From Amphirosellinia nigrospora (taxonomy: Eukaryota > Ascomycota > Sordariomycetes > Xylariales > Xylariaceae), in contig SCHM01000001.1 in assembly GCA_004123355.1 (NCBI GenBank), positions 12,038,193 through 12,102,192 on the forward strand: a stretch of 64,000 nt of DNA, given 5' to 3'. Below are positions 24,678 through 37,299 of the stretch, piece by piece (the first letter of the stretch is position 1; the number at the start of each line of letters is the position of its first letter). A program made the translations under genes and the position numbers. Below the pieces are notes generated by a model. The model was not told the DNA's origin, did no database searches, and worked only from the letters and a program-made list of their open reading frames with translations.

Positions 24678-24748
24678 GCCCGCTTGGCTCACCGGTAGAG
24701 GCCTCACTAGTAATGAGGAGGCAACTGGTTCGACTCCAGTAGTGGGCA
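24678..24748 (+). tRNA. tRNA-Thr(AGU), one base short in the D arm
   Basis: The acceptor stem GCCCGCT pairs with AGTGGGC, followed by discriminator A. The anticodon arm CCTCA-CTAGTAA-TGAGG shows anticodon AGT. The T arm is ACTGG-TTCGACT-CCAGT. A box TGGCTCACCGG and B box GGTTCGACTCC are present, and a T run follows about 25 bases downstream. Compared with the minus-strand copy, one C is missing at the D-stem/anticodon-stem junction (GAGG instead of GAGCG). CCA is not encoded and there is no intron. Confidence 0.85.
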
Positions 24749-25082
24749 CAACAGATATTTTAAATCTTCTTTTTTCCCCTTAGGCTTTAAATATTTTTTT
24801 ATCTAGCTGATAATGTCTGTTTTTAAGCCTAAGTTATGGGCGGCGGCCAGCCAAGTGACAATTGCTGTGGCTATGGCCTTTGCGGGGCCATGCCACACCA
24901 TACATAGTATTTAGCTCGGGATACCTAGTCCCTCCCACTTTTTCCTGACTTATAGATTCAGTACATTTGTCACGAGAAGGAAGAACATCTATGTATGAAG
25001 TGCAATAGCTTATAAAAAACTTTTCAGTTTTTTAAATGTTTTTAAAAAAGAATAATAGACTAAAAGACACAACTTATTTTAA
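24749..25082. other. Spacer between inverted tRNA genes
   Basis: 334 bases with T-rich and A-rich tracts at both sides, consistent with Pol III terminators of the two facing tRNA genes. No gene seen. Confidence 0.5.
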
Positions 25083-25153
25083 TGCCACTACTGGAGTCGA
25101 ACCAGTTGCCTCCTCATTACTAGTGAGGCGCTCTACCGGTGAGCCAAGCGGGC
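25083..25153 (-). tRNA. tRNA-Thr(AGU), inverted second copy, one base short in the acceptor
   Basis: Same sequence as the plus-strand copy 334 bases away, in opposite orientation, including anticodon loop CTAGTAA and T loop TTCGACT. Here the D stem is perfect (GCTC...GAGC), but the 3' acceptor strand reads AGTGGC instead of AGTGGGC, a one-base loss from a GGG run. Each copy is therefore damaged where the other is whole. Confidence 0.85.
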
Positions 25154-26465
25154 TTATTGATTATCCGGCGACTTTCTATTCGATTAGTTATTGATTTTGC
25201 AGCTTTTACCTATGGCAGGTACAAGCAAAAACGGCAATGGCTAAGCCCAATTTGTCGCGCGCCACAATGCTTGTAAGTAAAACCTCCAAGTGGAACCTCG
25301 CAGACCATGTGCAGTACGTCAGCGCATTAGAAGGCAGCCATGACCAGGGCAGGTATACACGACGGCACTGACAACGCCTGGACACACTCAAATTCCCCAG
25401 CACAACCGAGTGGGCCTGTAGCCCTTGACTGTGAACGACTAGGTTAGAGCGCGAGAGCAAAGATCAATATCACCGACAACGCATTACGCTTGCACCCATC
25501 CACGCGTTGCCGTTGCCGTTGCCGTTGGCACTTGTGGGCTACGTTGCTGGGCGGGCACCCGCCGTCGCACCGATTACCCCTCAGGGTTACTGCCGCTCCT
25601 GCTGTTGCTGCTTTCACCCACGCTTTCACCACCTGCAGAGAATCGGCTACAACACCGCCAGACCGCAAGCATCCCAACGCCCCTCGTGAGCACCTCAGTA
25701 GGTAGGCAAGGCACGTACCATCATCAACAACTGTAAAGGCCTTTGGCTTTCCTTTCCTCATGAAAATCGATGTCACTTCTGCCTTCTAATTAGGTATTCA
25801 CTGTCACAAAGGTGCTGTTACTCTCCGTTTGTCTATTTGTATTTTTATTGCATTTTTATTTCTACAAACCCAGGAGCGAGCATTGCAACCGCTAAAGCAC
25901 CATCTGTCTTTCGCTTCCTTCATCCGATACCTATATCAGCATGACCCAAGGATCATAAGCATAAGGTGCCTGGTGCATATACGCTTTATGCAGCATTCCC
26001 CGTGTTCTACAAGGAAGGTTGCGCAATGCCCGAATTCTCATTTTTCGGCTGAGTTGTCCCTTCAGCCTTCTCCTAGCTTTCCGGGGTGGTGTGTTTCTTA
26101 TCATCACAATGAGGGGCTTGTTGTATGGCCAACGTTTAATGCTCTTCGCACGAACTCTTGACACTTTTACGTTTCTCTGTGTCCTTGATTCACGCCTACA
26201 TCTATCTACCTAGGTAGCTACACCAATCTCTATTAGGCAGAGTTGCTAACTTACTCAAAAGGTATTGAAGCTATGGTTCTGGCTTTCTACATCATCATAG
26301 CAGAACCTTCGCGAACACTGTGATATGAAGCTTTGTTTTGCTGGCTGCCCTTCGATATTCTAGACACCCTATGTGCGGAGCAATCCCAGGGTTGCGGGCT
26401 GCACTCACCTAAGCACCACCAAACCTAATCTACTCAAGCGAGGAAGACAAAATATCACCGTGACC
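25154..26465. other. Intergenic upstream of the deubiquitinase gene
   Basis: Several short frames but nothing recognisable. A GTTGCC/GTTGCG-type simple repeat lies at about 25505-25530, and a CTACCTAGGTAG palindrome at about 26206. Probably regulatory and untranslated sequence. Confidence 0.4.
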
Positions 26466-29400
26466 ATGGCTGCATCTTGGTCATCCTGGGCCGGGGATGT
26501 TCCCTCCATTTTAAGAAACAGGAAAGCCAAAGCTATACGAGTTTTCCGCCAGACGAAAGACTCCCGTGGTAGGTTATTACCAAGTTTCCTTGTGTTTTTA
26601 TATCGCTGCGACGGGACTCACAATCAATTAACATAGCGTAGCGTATTCGTCACCTCTATTTCTTCGTCGCCTTCTTGAGTCAAACCTGCCTGAACTACCT
26701 CATGATACATCTTCCGGGTGTATAAGTCACACGATGCTTCTACTACCTGATCAAACACACAGCGCGAAGGGTCGGATATTTCTCTCCCTTTTGTGTGCGG
26801 ATTGTAGGTATCATTTTTATGTGGAATCTGACAATACCTTCAATAGAGCTTTTGACTTCAGGGGACATCCTAGCCATATGCTCATTCTTTCACCCCCTGA
26901 TACAGAGCATCATCAACACGACCCAGAGACAGCAGCATTTATCTGTGCGAGTGAAGACTGTTTATACACGGTCGAAATCACCGTGAAGCCACCAAAGCTT
27001 ACCCCTACCCAAATTCGCATGCTTCAAGATAATGAGAGGATTCGTCGTAACTTGAAAAATGCTCAAGTCGACGATCCTCAAAGATATTCTGACATAACGC
27101 CTCTCTGGGCTGCTGGATCTACTGTTCCGACATTAGCAAAGTACATCGAGGATCGCTTATCAAAGCCTCATGACGATATCCTGAAGATCAAAAAGAGAAA
27201 CAAGAGGTTCAACGTGTCTTTTGGCAAGGATTTCGATGATCTTCTTCGATCTCTAGGCTTCGAGGAGAGATCTGACGAGGAGGATGAAGAATGCTGGTAC
27301 ATTACAGCACCTGAGCAATTTCCTTATGGGACTGCCACTTCCGTCGGCTCCAGAAGGGCCCACCTACAGGACATTTTGGAAGAGTTACGAACGCTTTTAC
27401 CGGGCTCAAACACTACCCCAGCGTGGGAAAAGCTTACGGACGCACTCTCAGGTTCGTTACCTGCTAACGAAGCTATCCTCCCGTTAGGAATGAAAATTTC
27501 GGAAGATGACGCGGTACTATTGGGGTGCCTGAGACAATTTCCTCCTCAATGGTTCAGTTGGGCCGCTGTTCTTCTAGCCGGTCTATCCCCTTCTCGCCGA
27601 GACCTGTTTCTTGATGCGGGAATCAACTGCATCCAAGAACGTAGCGAAGAAGCGTCGCTAAGCATCATAATGTACAGATCCCAATTTGACCAAATCCCTT
27701 CAGATCAGGTCCAATCAGCTTTTGCATTCTTCGAGGTATCCCCTGAAGACGGCAACGATACTGATCTCATCTTGCAAAAATATCGTACCATGGTCGAAGC
27801 CCAAAAAAGCGAAGCGTTCAAGCATGAGGCATCTCAGCATCTCGAAATAATCAGCAACTACTTAGGAATAGATCTATTAGGCGATGTCGCTCAAGGGGAC
27901 TCTTTAGCAATACCTATGCCCTCAGTTGATTCAAGCAAAAGACGGATGAGCATTGGTTCCGCCTGTAGACTGTTCAAGATAGATGCAGATTTCCCTGCAG
28001 AAATCATCATTGACATTGCGAATGTAACTGTAGGTACACAATTCTCCTAGTGTTCCGGATATTTTCGCTAATTGACTAGGCCAAGGAGGCAGGCCGCGAA
28101 AAAGTCATCGAGGCACTTGAGGTGTTGAGCGATCTCAAAAACCAACAGGATAAAGAGTCTGATGCGAAAGGTCTTAAAGCAGCCGCGGATTTTCTCCGGG
28201 CTACAGGGAATACCGCAATCTCCCAAACAAACAACTTCGGGGGACCAGGAACGACGCCGATCACAGACCCTGCAACCTCCTTTACAACTCCGCCAGGTTT
28301 AAGAAATATTGGTAACACTTGTTACTTAAATAGCCTGTTGCAGTACTTTTACAACGTAAAGCCTATCCGCGACATGGTTCTCAATTACGATCAGATCCAG
28401 CTAGAGTTAGACGAGGCGTCAATCAATAACCGGCGCACTGGCGGTAATGGCACGCGGGTCACCCTCGAGGAAGCCATTGTCGCTCGCCAATGTGAGTGGA
28501 ATCTATCGTATAATCTGGATCACCCTTTGACTTGCTGACTCTTGGAAGTTATCGAAGAGCTCCGCAGTCTGTTCTCGGAGCTACAGACCACAACAAGTGC
28601 TGCTGCATGTCCATCGCAAAAGCTTGCAAATACTGCACTTTCATCCGCCAAAGAGATTCTTACCTCACAATCTCAGGACCAGCCACCACCACTCCCGGCA
28701 CGCCCCACCCCTGTGCCGCCTGTCTCTCCGAGCAAAGATACCACAGTGGATGTCGACGGACAGCACCATATAACAAGAACTGACAGCTCACAGACGCTTG
28801 TTAATGAACTAGGCGACGCAGAGACAGCTATCAACGAAGACAAGAATATATTCATTTCCCATTCTACTACCAATGCCATTGAGATTTCGCCCGAAAACAA
28901 CCAATTTTCAGGCATAGTCGAACATGTGGAGGACATCACCATGGAAGAACCCCCGCCGCCCTTGACGTTAGAGCAGAAATTTGCCCATATTTCTCAGCGC
29001 CTCGAGCAGTCTGACAGATCAGGGACCTCGCAACAAGATGTAGAAGAGATTATTGGAAACATTCTGGAGCACTTAATGCGTGCAATTCGGTCCCGTGGAC
29101 CAATGATAGGTAAACCTAATCTTCAAACAGATGAAATTACCGCACACTTCTTTACGACAATTGTCAACTCCACAATAAAAACGAAGGTGGGAAATGGCAC
29201 CGTCACTTCTACGACTTCTGCAGATGGAGACGTTCTCAACGAAGAGGTTGTGCCCGAGCGGTGGATCACCGCATTTCCTCATCCTGACAAGGAACACAAG
29301 TTGAAGTACAATCTATATGACGCACTTGATAGATATTTCTCATATGAACTCCTCTCTGACGGAAGCCTTGCTCGCTTTACTACCATTCGCGCCTTACCAC

Positions 29401-30357
29401 CTATAGTCCACATCTGTATTCAGCGCAGCGATGCATCAGGCGTGAAAAATAAGAATCCCGTCATCATACCTGAAGAATTATATTTGGATCGTTACATGGA
29501 AGCCGCGGCCGGCACTGACCTCTGGAATACCCGCAGGCAGGTATGGGCTATCAAGGAGCGAATCAAGGTACTTGAGTCAAGGGAATATTTCGGTTGAGAA
29601 CATATTCAAACCCCCAGGAACAATTCCTCCCCCTGCCTTCACAGATACCCATGGGGATGAGGATCAAGATCCCAATTGTCAGGCGGCGATCGACCCGGAA
29701 AATGAGATATGGCGGGATATACGTCCGCGATTGAAGCGCAGCCCTACACTGGCCCAACTAGATCAGTCAATCGAAACAAGGCTCTCCAAGAGAAAATCGA
29801 TTCTCCGCGAGGCAGGAACTCAAAGTACTGAGATTTCTGACTTGTCAAGCGTCCTCAGGGAAGCCGGGCGACGAATGGATATGGCGGACTCTAAGGAACT
29901 TCATCATTTACATACAGAAGCAGCAGACGCATTTAAGAACATAGAGCATCACAAATACTGTTTGCATGCAGTCATTTGTCATGGCGGGGGTATGAATGCC
30001 GGCCATTACTGGGTCTGGGTGCGAGATTTCAGGAATCAAGTCTGGTACAAGTTCAACGACAGCCTTGTGACCAAGGACTCGAGGCACTCACAACAGGTTA
30101 TTGACGAACTCAACAATAGCGGTGATCCATACTATGTGGCCTACGTTCGAGATGAACTGAAAGACGAACTAGTTGAAGTACCCCAACGCGCACAGCGCAC
30201 TGGAGACGATACCTATATGATGGATGAATCGGAGAAGACGGAGATGATTGATAGTATAGCCATCGACACTCCTCCCCAACCAGCCAACAGTCCAGTCAGC
30301 GCGCCCGTCCCGGAGGCCGTTATGGAAGAGGCGCCATCATTTCAGTTAGAGGCATAG
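26466..30357 (+). CDS. ubp2: Ubiquitin carboxyl-terminal hydrolase, Ubp2 type
   Basis: Cysteine protease that removes ubiquitin, UCH/USP family with Ubp2-like architecture. The N-terminal half has a zinc-type pair (LCADCRYHF and FICASEDCLYTVEI), the long helical region KKRNKRFNVSFGKDFDDLLR and the repeats that precede the protease in Ubp2. The Cys box is GLRNIGNTCYLNSLLQYFY (near 28300). The His box is HAVICHGGGMNAGHYWVWV, followed by WYKFNDSLVTKD. Introns at 28030-28079 (50 nt) and 28492-28548 (57 nt) join in frame. The start is uncertain: Met 26466 with an intron ending at 26636 leads into LFLRRLLESNLPELPHD and Met 26734. Near 29570-29585 the frame shifts by one. A 58 nt intron at 29541-29598 would also restore it but would remove well-conserved-looking sequence, so an indel is preferred. 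The acidic C terminus ends at 30357. Confidence 0.88.
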
Positions 30358-33055
30358 ATAGAGGTGATCTGGTTTTCATGCCTAAGAATGCATTGCAATC
30401 AGTTTTGCCATTTTCATAAGCCCCAATACCACCCAAACTTCACGGCCATGGAAAGAATACAACCTCCACACGCGCCCTTACTGTATTCTCAATCGTTTCC
30501 CCTGCCGTTCCACGAGAAGCCAATTTTATAATTCCAGCTAAGTCGGGAGTTTCTAATACCCAGATATGAACGAACACGGGCGATAGAATCCCAATATTGC
30601 TTCGCTGATGTGTCGGGCCTTCTTACCTTGTGCGGTTAAGAAGGTCACCAGTAAAGCTCCATCCATATGACTACGTAGTATTAATGCAGCATATTACCCG
30701 ACAACTGACCACGACAGAAACTAGGATTGCAATTAGGACACCGTAGTGTTTTGTTAGCTTGCAACATAAGAGCTTGACTGGGAAAACGAAGCATGGGCAT
30801 GTATTGTATTAACTAGCTACTAGTTGATTTAACAGAGTGGTTCCAAGGACCTGTTATTGTTGCTATTTTGTCTGTCATTTGCTGATTTGTTTTCTTAGGT
30901 TGTGATTGCTATAGCTTGTAGAATTGACATAGGGTTTGCACAAAAAGATCATTGAGCGAGTGTATGTATCTATTCGGTAAAGCCAACGCCTCCCCCTATC
31001 CGCAAAAGCTCCCACACTTTACCATCCCTTCTAGACTTCCTCGCATATTGGCGGTTTATTTCTCATGCCATACAAGCAGGTTTGCTACGCTGCTTTGCTA
31101 CACCGCAACATGAAGGAAAGCTGGGCAACGCTCATCGAGATAACGCCGTTTCCAACAAGGGTGTCATCGCCGTCGCCGTCGCCGTCGACACCCTAACTAC
31201 CTAGGTACGTAAATCATCGCACGAATGAAGGAAGTATTTGAAATAATTCGCGTAAGGCCAGAGGCGAGGCGATGGCACTCCGTGCAATGCTCTCGGTCTG
31301 CACTTAGTGTTGCGGCACTTCGTTACTTAAATTGCCTAAATAAACTGTTCATTATTGCACCCTACGATAATTTCTTGTCTTATTATACCCGGGCTATTTA
31401 TCACCGAAGGTAGAAACTCGACGGTGCTAAATAATAACTTCATGTCATGCTTCTGCTCGTAAGATTTCCTAGGAATCTTGCTCTTGCATCAATAATTCTG
31501 GGCTATGTCGTCATGATTTCAACCTAAGAGGAGGGTTGCCTCTCAAAGAATACACTCGCACGCTTATACATATTTACACATCAGGAAAATTTGGGAGGCT
31601 AGAACTTTGAGTCATGATATTTTGAATTATTTCTACTGGCTAACTCTCCACTTATATCCTGGCTGGTCTAAAATTAAGACTCTAATGCCAATTGGCCTAC
31701 TCCCTTCTTGATTGCACGATCAGGAGATGCTATAATTGCAGTATATTATTTATGGTACGGCCAATTGACTGCCTAATTAAATCGTCTTCCTTTTTGAGCT
31801 TTTCTAACCTGCCACGATGGTTTTGGCGCGGCTAATCTATATGGAATGTACACTGGACTGACAACATATCATACAGCAGCTCAGCAGTATTTCTTGCATC
31901 TTGACCAAGAACTAGCTGAGCTCAAAAGGCCTCGTGACTATCTTGTTAAAACTTCTGTACTTCTTGAACTACATGTGCTCAAGATCTTAGTAGCTTCAAT
32001 GAACTAATAAAGCTCCGGTTACTAGGGCCACCTGCTTTGCTCTGGCCAAAAGGTAGACAAACATAAAAAAGACTCTTGCATATATAGCGAGATACCATCT
32101 ACAAGAATAACTCTGGAGCCTCGTACAACAACGAGTGTATCTATTGCCCGCCATATACTGGGTTCATGTCACGGAACAAAGCTGTATCGCTATACCATTA
32201 AACTATCAAAAAATAGCACGTTGTCAAGCTGGAGACTTGAACCTCTGCAGTAATGCCCAAGGTCCGTGCCTTGCCAAGGGAATTGCCTAGACTTCCCCCG
32301 CACCATTCACTTTGACGGTGGTAACCAAAAAAATAACTAGAGTCCACAACCACATATTGTGAACCTGAATTTCACAATAATCGAATATTAAGATGTGAAG
32401 CTATTATACATACCTTCTCTATATAGAAATTATACGTTGATTTCCGGCTAAAGAATGTATGAATTAAAGAGTTAAGAGTGAATAACTAAGTTAATTTTCA
32501 ACCCTTTCTTTATAAGCTGAGGAATGTATTAGCTATAATAAGGCCATTTGGCCAATATGTGTATTCTTTTCTATTATAATCGCTTCTTAACACTAGAGAT
32601 TAATCAACTAATCCGTTATCTTATCCTAGTACTTATATTTTATTAAATGATTAGGCAGGTACTTGAGTACCTATGTTGTTATAACAAGTTAGCTCGAGTA
32701 GCCGAAGCTCAAATTATTCCTTGCTTATGCATTTCTTCCCTAGCAACTAGACTTGAGCCCATGGTTTTTGGCAGTGAATGCTATGGCTATCTCTGTTATG
32801 ATTAGATCCCATGGAGCACTACAAGTACTTACTTAAGTTAAATCTGCGAGCGCGCCATGCACACTTTTCCTTTCTCTCTTACCACCCTTTCTCGGTGCCC
32901 TTTGATTCGCAGCCAAATTTACCAGCATTCATCGCCGACAACACCTCCACAACGAAAACAATACTTGCCCCGCCTTTCAACCGGCGAGTTTCCTTTAATA
33001 CCTTAAATCCTCTCACTTGTTTCTTCTCTCTTCCTCTTCCTTCGTTTCCATCAGG
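30358..33055. other. Long gene-poor stretch
   Basis: 2.7 kb with no supported protein gene. The first part is the deubiquitinase 3' region. 31170-31190 has a GTCGCC simple repeat and 31198-31205 a CTACCTAGGTA word. A tRNA-like Pol III unit lies at 32223-32316. The CT-rich tract at 33010-33050 is the likely 5' leader of the next gene. Confidence 0.45.
32223..32316 (-). ncRNA. tRNA-like Pol III unit or tRNA relic (class II size)
   Basis: On the minus strand the unit opens GTCAA and closes TTGAC, an acceptor-like 5 bp match. It contains a near-perfect B box with stem (GAGG-TTCAAGT-CTCC) and is followed by a T6 run at 32208-32213. The A box and anticodon arm are poor and no isotype can be assigned. 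It could be a degenerate long-variable-arm tRNA or a tRNA-derived SINE head. Confidence 0.35.
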
Positions 33056-34367
33056 ATGTCTGCTGTTCCGCCCATTCCTCCCCCTGCATTCCTACCAGTC
33101 CTGCTTGGACATGGGAGTTTCATCAGAGGGGAGGATGGAAAGGTGCAGTTGGATAGGAATCGGAATCCCCTCTTCCTGATTCCAACCACTGACAATTTTC
33201 TCGAAATGAAGCCATCGAAGGAATCCCAGCAATTCTGGCCAGCTAACGCCACTGGAGAAATACCGCCGAACACATCAGTTGTGTTCCTCAGCATTTCTGT
33301 CAATACACATTGCCAAGTGGCGGGCGTCATCACAGAGGTGGGATATACTGTCTACGACACGGCCGCAATCCACAATGGTTCTGTCATCGATCGGAAGAAG
33401 AGACTCCCTGGTTGTGAGGCTCCTGGCCCTCGTGGCGAGAACATTCTGAAAATCGCCAACAGCCAGCACTTCATCGTTACAGACACAGCCGACCACCACC
33501 CCGGAACTTGCAAAGAATCGAATCATTCGGCCCAGCCTTATCATTTCTCGTACCGAAAGAGCAGGTTCATTTCCCGAAGAAATATCGCAAACACTCTCGA
33601 AAATGCTTTCAACGTGGCTGCTTGTACAGAACTCGCCAAAGAGTATGCATTCCGGCTCTTCTGTTTCCCACTGACAATCTTCCACTCTTAGATTCCTTCC
33701 AAATATTTTCTCATGAACGCAAAATCATCTTTTCAAACGATGCTGACCGCAGAATTCTTATAGGGATGTCAAGAAAGGAACTCGTCGCTCCGTAGTCCTG
33801 ATTGGATGGGGCACCGAGAATCACCACCCGCTGATTAGGGCAACGTCTTGGTATAGGAATAGCCAATTCTTCCAGCACTGGGACATCCGACAGCACCCAC
33901 TCGTTAGTCAGCGCCTTGATACCCCGACATACCTTACCTGTTTGGAGGTTTTCGGTATCCAACACCGAGCTCAGTAAGTAATTCAAAGAGTTGACTGTGC
34001 CGCCCCCCCCCCTTTGACCACTATAGATACCTATCCAGCATCCCCCAGCTCTACCTACCTCTGGCTTCACCCATACGCTAGAGATATCTATATACTCTAC
34101 TAATAGATCATCTACCCGACGATAACTAACTACAAACATTACAGTGGCCAAGAGATCGCACATAACGCAGGGAACCACACAGCTTTCACAACCCAATTGT
34201 TAATTAGACTGTGTTTCCTAACCGAGGCAGACCTCATCTTGGTTAGGTTGAAGCGGAACCTTGAACCAAGCTTCAAGTTCCCCGGCATCGAGAGCGTTCT
34301 GGCGAGAGACAACCGGCCGCCTGGATCTGCTCCTTTGCCCACTGGACACGTTCCAATTATGCATTAA
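33056..34367 (+). CDS. Gfd2/YDR514C-like RNase H-fold (DEDDh-type) protein, probably catalytically inactive
   Basis: Three exons: 33056-33642, 33764-33973 and 34145-34367. The introns of 121 and 171 nt both join in frame and give 339 residues. The start at 33056 follows a CT-rich leader; a Met at 33017 is also in frame. Motifs include the beta-strand pair VVFLSISVN and ITEVGYTVYDT, then DTADHHPGTC, YHFSYRKSRFI, VVLIGWGTENHHPLI, FFQHWDIRQHPLV, LEVFGIQHRA and the terminal GQEIAHNAGNHTAF. This is the layout of fungal Gfd2-like DEDDh-fold proteins. The expected acidic residues look replaced: SISVN where relatives have D-x-E, and HNAGNH where the family has HNAGND. A binding or structural role is therefore more likely than nuclease activity (inference). 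The gene itself is intact. Confidence 0.65.
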
Positions 34368-35482
34368 CCGTTGCGGTAGAGTTTACGGCGAGTGGACTCG
34401 GTGAAAGGTGAATGTGTTGGTTACGCTAGGAAATCTGCCGACGTGCGACTGGCTTTGACATGGGCGACTAGTTGCTCGCTCTCGCATGTCAAAGGAGGAA
34501 CTAAGACGGGGTTCGATACAGTCGTCGGTGGTGTTTTGACTTGCTGGAAATTGGGAAAAAGCTTGATATTCAGTACGGTGCAAGTAGCTAAAGAAAAAGA
34601 TGAATGTAAGTGTTGGTATAATCTCGCCCTCCGAACGTCCGCTCCCAAAGCCTTTGTTATCTTTGTCGAGTAAGGTTCGCGACTAACTTTCTTAACTGCT
34701 ATAGGGTAATCTTCTATACGGTCATTGGTGCGTGGTCGTGCTCGAGCGACACTACCGCTGCGTAAGACGAGATACTACCACATCTTCCTCCAAAACCACC
34801 GCCATCATCGGATGATCTTTCCCGCTTTGTTCGACAAACCGTTACGCAGCTATGGGTTATAATCAAAAGAAAAAGAAAGGTCACCAGCATATATAGAGCA
34901 AGTGCAAAATTAGAAATAATGGCGTCGTCTTGTCATAAATCTCCATATATAGTTCACAATGATGGATTTCTCATTAAAGTTACAATTGCCTAGAGGAAAT
35001 CCTAGTCACTCGTCACAACATGGCCTCATGATCGTTTTAGTTTACTATGTGCTGCACATAACCACATCCAATCACACTTTGAATGTGATCGGCTTTTCTA
35101 AAGTCTTGCGTCCCTGTTTTGGAAGTGTGATACATCTCCTCGGTATTGTTTGCAACTCGCTATTACCCCTCTCCCCACTTTATTTGTTTTCTATCAAAAT
35201 AACGACGCTTGCCGGTAGAAACTACGAGAGCAAAGCAGATCTTTCCGAAACGCAAGCAATATAGATCCGACGAGCCGCAACATTAGCTCCTAGCGACGTT
35301 ACAATATGCTGTAGTACACCGGTAGTCCGATGCTACTAAGGGGACATTCGGGGCCAAAGATGAAAATAACAGATGCGGAATGACAAGGGAGGCACAAAGT
35401 CAATAAATGTCAGCCAATAGCTTTTTTGCCTCTTTGTTACCCTACTCTTTTTTTAATCGTGGTTCTATGAACCCTCCAAAAC
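34368..35482. other. Intergenic
   Basis: Short frames only, including a plus-strand frame of 93 codons at 34392-34673 without a recognisable family. A forward Pro/Ser-rich frame starting at 35407 is a shadow of the acidic tail on the other strand. Confidence 0.4.
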
Positions 35483-37193
35483 TTAGTCCTCATCCTCTTC
35501 CATCTCGTCCTCCTCGAACTCATCCTCGTCCTCCTCCTCGCCCTTTTCGTTCTTGTCCTTCTCCTTGTCCTTCTCCTTCTCCTCGTTCTCGTCCTCTCCC
35601 TCCTCCTCCTTCTTCACCCAGTACTTCATCTTCTCCGGGATTTCCCGGGAGAAGTCCCATCCCTTTTTGCCCAGATCTCGTTTTGGGATCTTTCCTTGAA
35701 CCGCCAAGTAGACGAAGCTGGCGGACACAGACACCGTGTCGTCGAGGGTGATTCCGAAGTTCTTGAAGGCATTGGGCACGTCTCCACCGTGCCAAAACGA
35801 AGTGATGGGGAAATGATTCTCCACGTCCTCGAGAAGGGCGGCCTTGAAGTCCATACCCGCGTTCGGGTAAATGTTGAACTTCTCCTCGTATTCTTTGGGA
35901 TTGGCGGACACTGCAACATTTTGTGTTAGTCATTGCCGGCTGGAACGTCGTCCCTGTGAGCTTCAGGAGCCTCCAGACCCTCGGTCATCCTGAAAAGAAA
36001 ACTTCGTGCTCTGAAAGTTACCAAAACAAGAGTTGCGAGAGTTACTCACCGCGGTGGTAGTGAGCATCTTCCATGACGAACTCATATTTCTCCTTTCCGA
36101 GTTTTCGGATCAGAATTCCAACACTGTATCGAGGAGCTGTCGTCGACTAATAAACATCTCGTCGCACGTGTTTAGCAGGGTCGAATGATTTCTCAAAGTG
36201 CTTCCACGGCTCGTCGTCCTGGGCCAGACAGTGCTGTATAGGTTGCAAAGTTAGCAATAAGACACAATTAAAAGATTGGATGTAGAGGACTTACAAAATG
36301 GCAGAAGCCGATAACTGTATCATGTCCTCGGCCGAACTCTCCTTGAGCCCACTGACAGAAGTCCCATGGAGTCCAACAGAACTTTGAAACGCCACCAGTC
36401 GCCAAATACCAATCTTTGCGCTCGTCATCATCCCAAAACGTGATTGGTACCATGCATAGCGATGTCTTTCGAGTGCTGCGGAAATTCACGAGGCCAGTAA
36501 AGGCTAGAAAGAGGCGGATATCGAGAGGATGAGTAAACGCATTGGGGATTTTGGGAAAGTCCAGAGCCGAGGTTATTTTATTGCGGCAACTGAGGCCATG
36601 AACTTGAGGTAACACATGTTCGTGTGAGAACCATGCGAGCTCTTGTTCGGTGTAGTAACCAGGTGGCCATGGGATGGTCGAGGTACGAGTAGGGGTAGGG
36701 CTACCAATCGATAGGTTGTTAAGGCTCGTGGTAGTCTGAGATATGGGAGTTTGGCGGATCGCAATTCTGAATTTTTCCGCAATGCCTTTGGTGAGCATGT
36801 CCTTGCGCATCTCGATGAATCGATCGGCAAGATCCGATAGTTCGTCAGTTGGCACATTTGGATCACAGGCCTCGCGGGCGGTGCAGTAAGCCTCGACGCA
36901 AGCAGCGACATCGTCACCACCCATATACGTGAAAGTAGTCCATTGTTCTGCGACAAATCCCAGAAAATATCAGAGCCACGAGATACCGTGTAAAACTCAC
37001 GAAATTGTAAGCAAATGCGGAACAGTTCCTTCAGCTTCCTGTTGACGCGCCCTCGGAGCTCCTCAAGGACAGCACGGTCGCGGCCAACTACGGCAGTGTA
37101 GAAATGATTTGCGAGTTCTTCATTGTTGAAGGGGGATCTTCCACCAAAAGAAAATCCGGGCTGTCTCAAAGCTTTCATTCTGATTAACCCCAT
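35483..37193 (-). CDS. Unrecognised multi-exon protein with Glu/Asp/Lys-rich C terminus
   Basis: I do not recognise the family. Exon 1 (from Met 37193, MGLIRMKALRQPGFSFGGR, then FNNEELANHFYTAVVGRD) can be spliced through an intron of about 50-60 nt near 36950-37000 into QWTTFTYMGGDDVAACVEAYC. That exon carries PWPPGYYTEQELAWF, FLAFTGLVNFRS and WTPWDFCQWAQGEFGRGHD and ends near 36290. The next exon (LAQDDEPWKHFEKSFDP, later FVMEDAHYH) contains an in-frame TAG near 36150, which is a lesion or a missed splice. The last exon (ANPKEYEEKFNIYPNAGMDF, WHGGDVPNAF) ends in about 40 residues made almost only of E, D and K. The tail suggests a nuclear or chromatin-associated protein, but this is a guess. 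Gene structure is moderately sure; function is unknown. Confidence 0.55.
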
Positions 37194-37299
37194 CCTGAAA
37201 TTGATGCGATTGTGACCGATTAATTCGTCGGTTAATAAATTGGCGTTGGTTAATCAATTGGTCGACTGGTGTGGGAGTGAGAGGTATGAGCAGGAAAAT

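Noticed and set aside
35407-35751. Pro/Ser-rich forward frame of 114 codons
   Set aside because: It is the reverse strand of the GAG/GAC/AAG-rich acidic tail exon, so its composition is an artefact.
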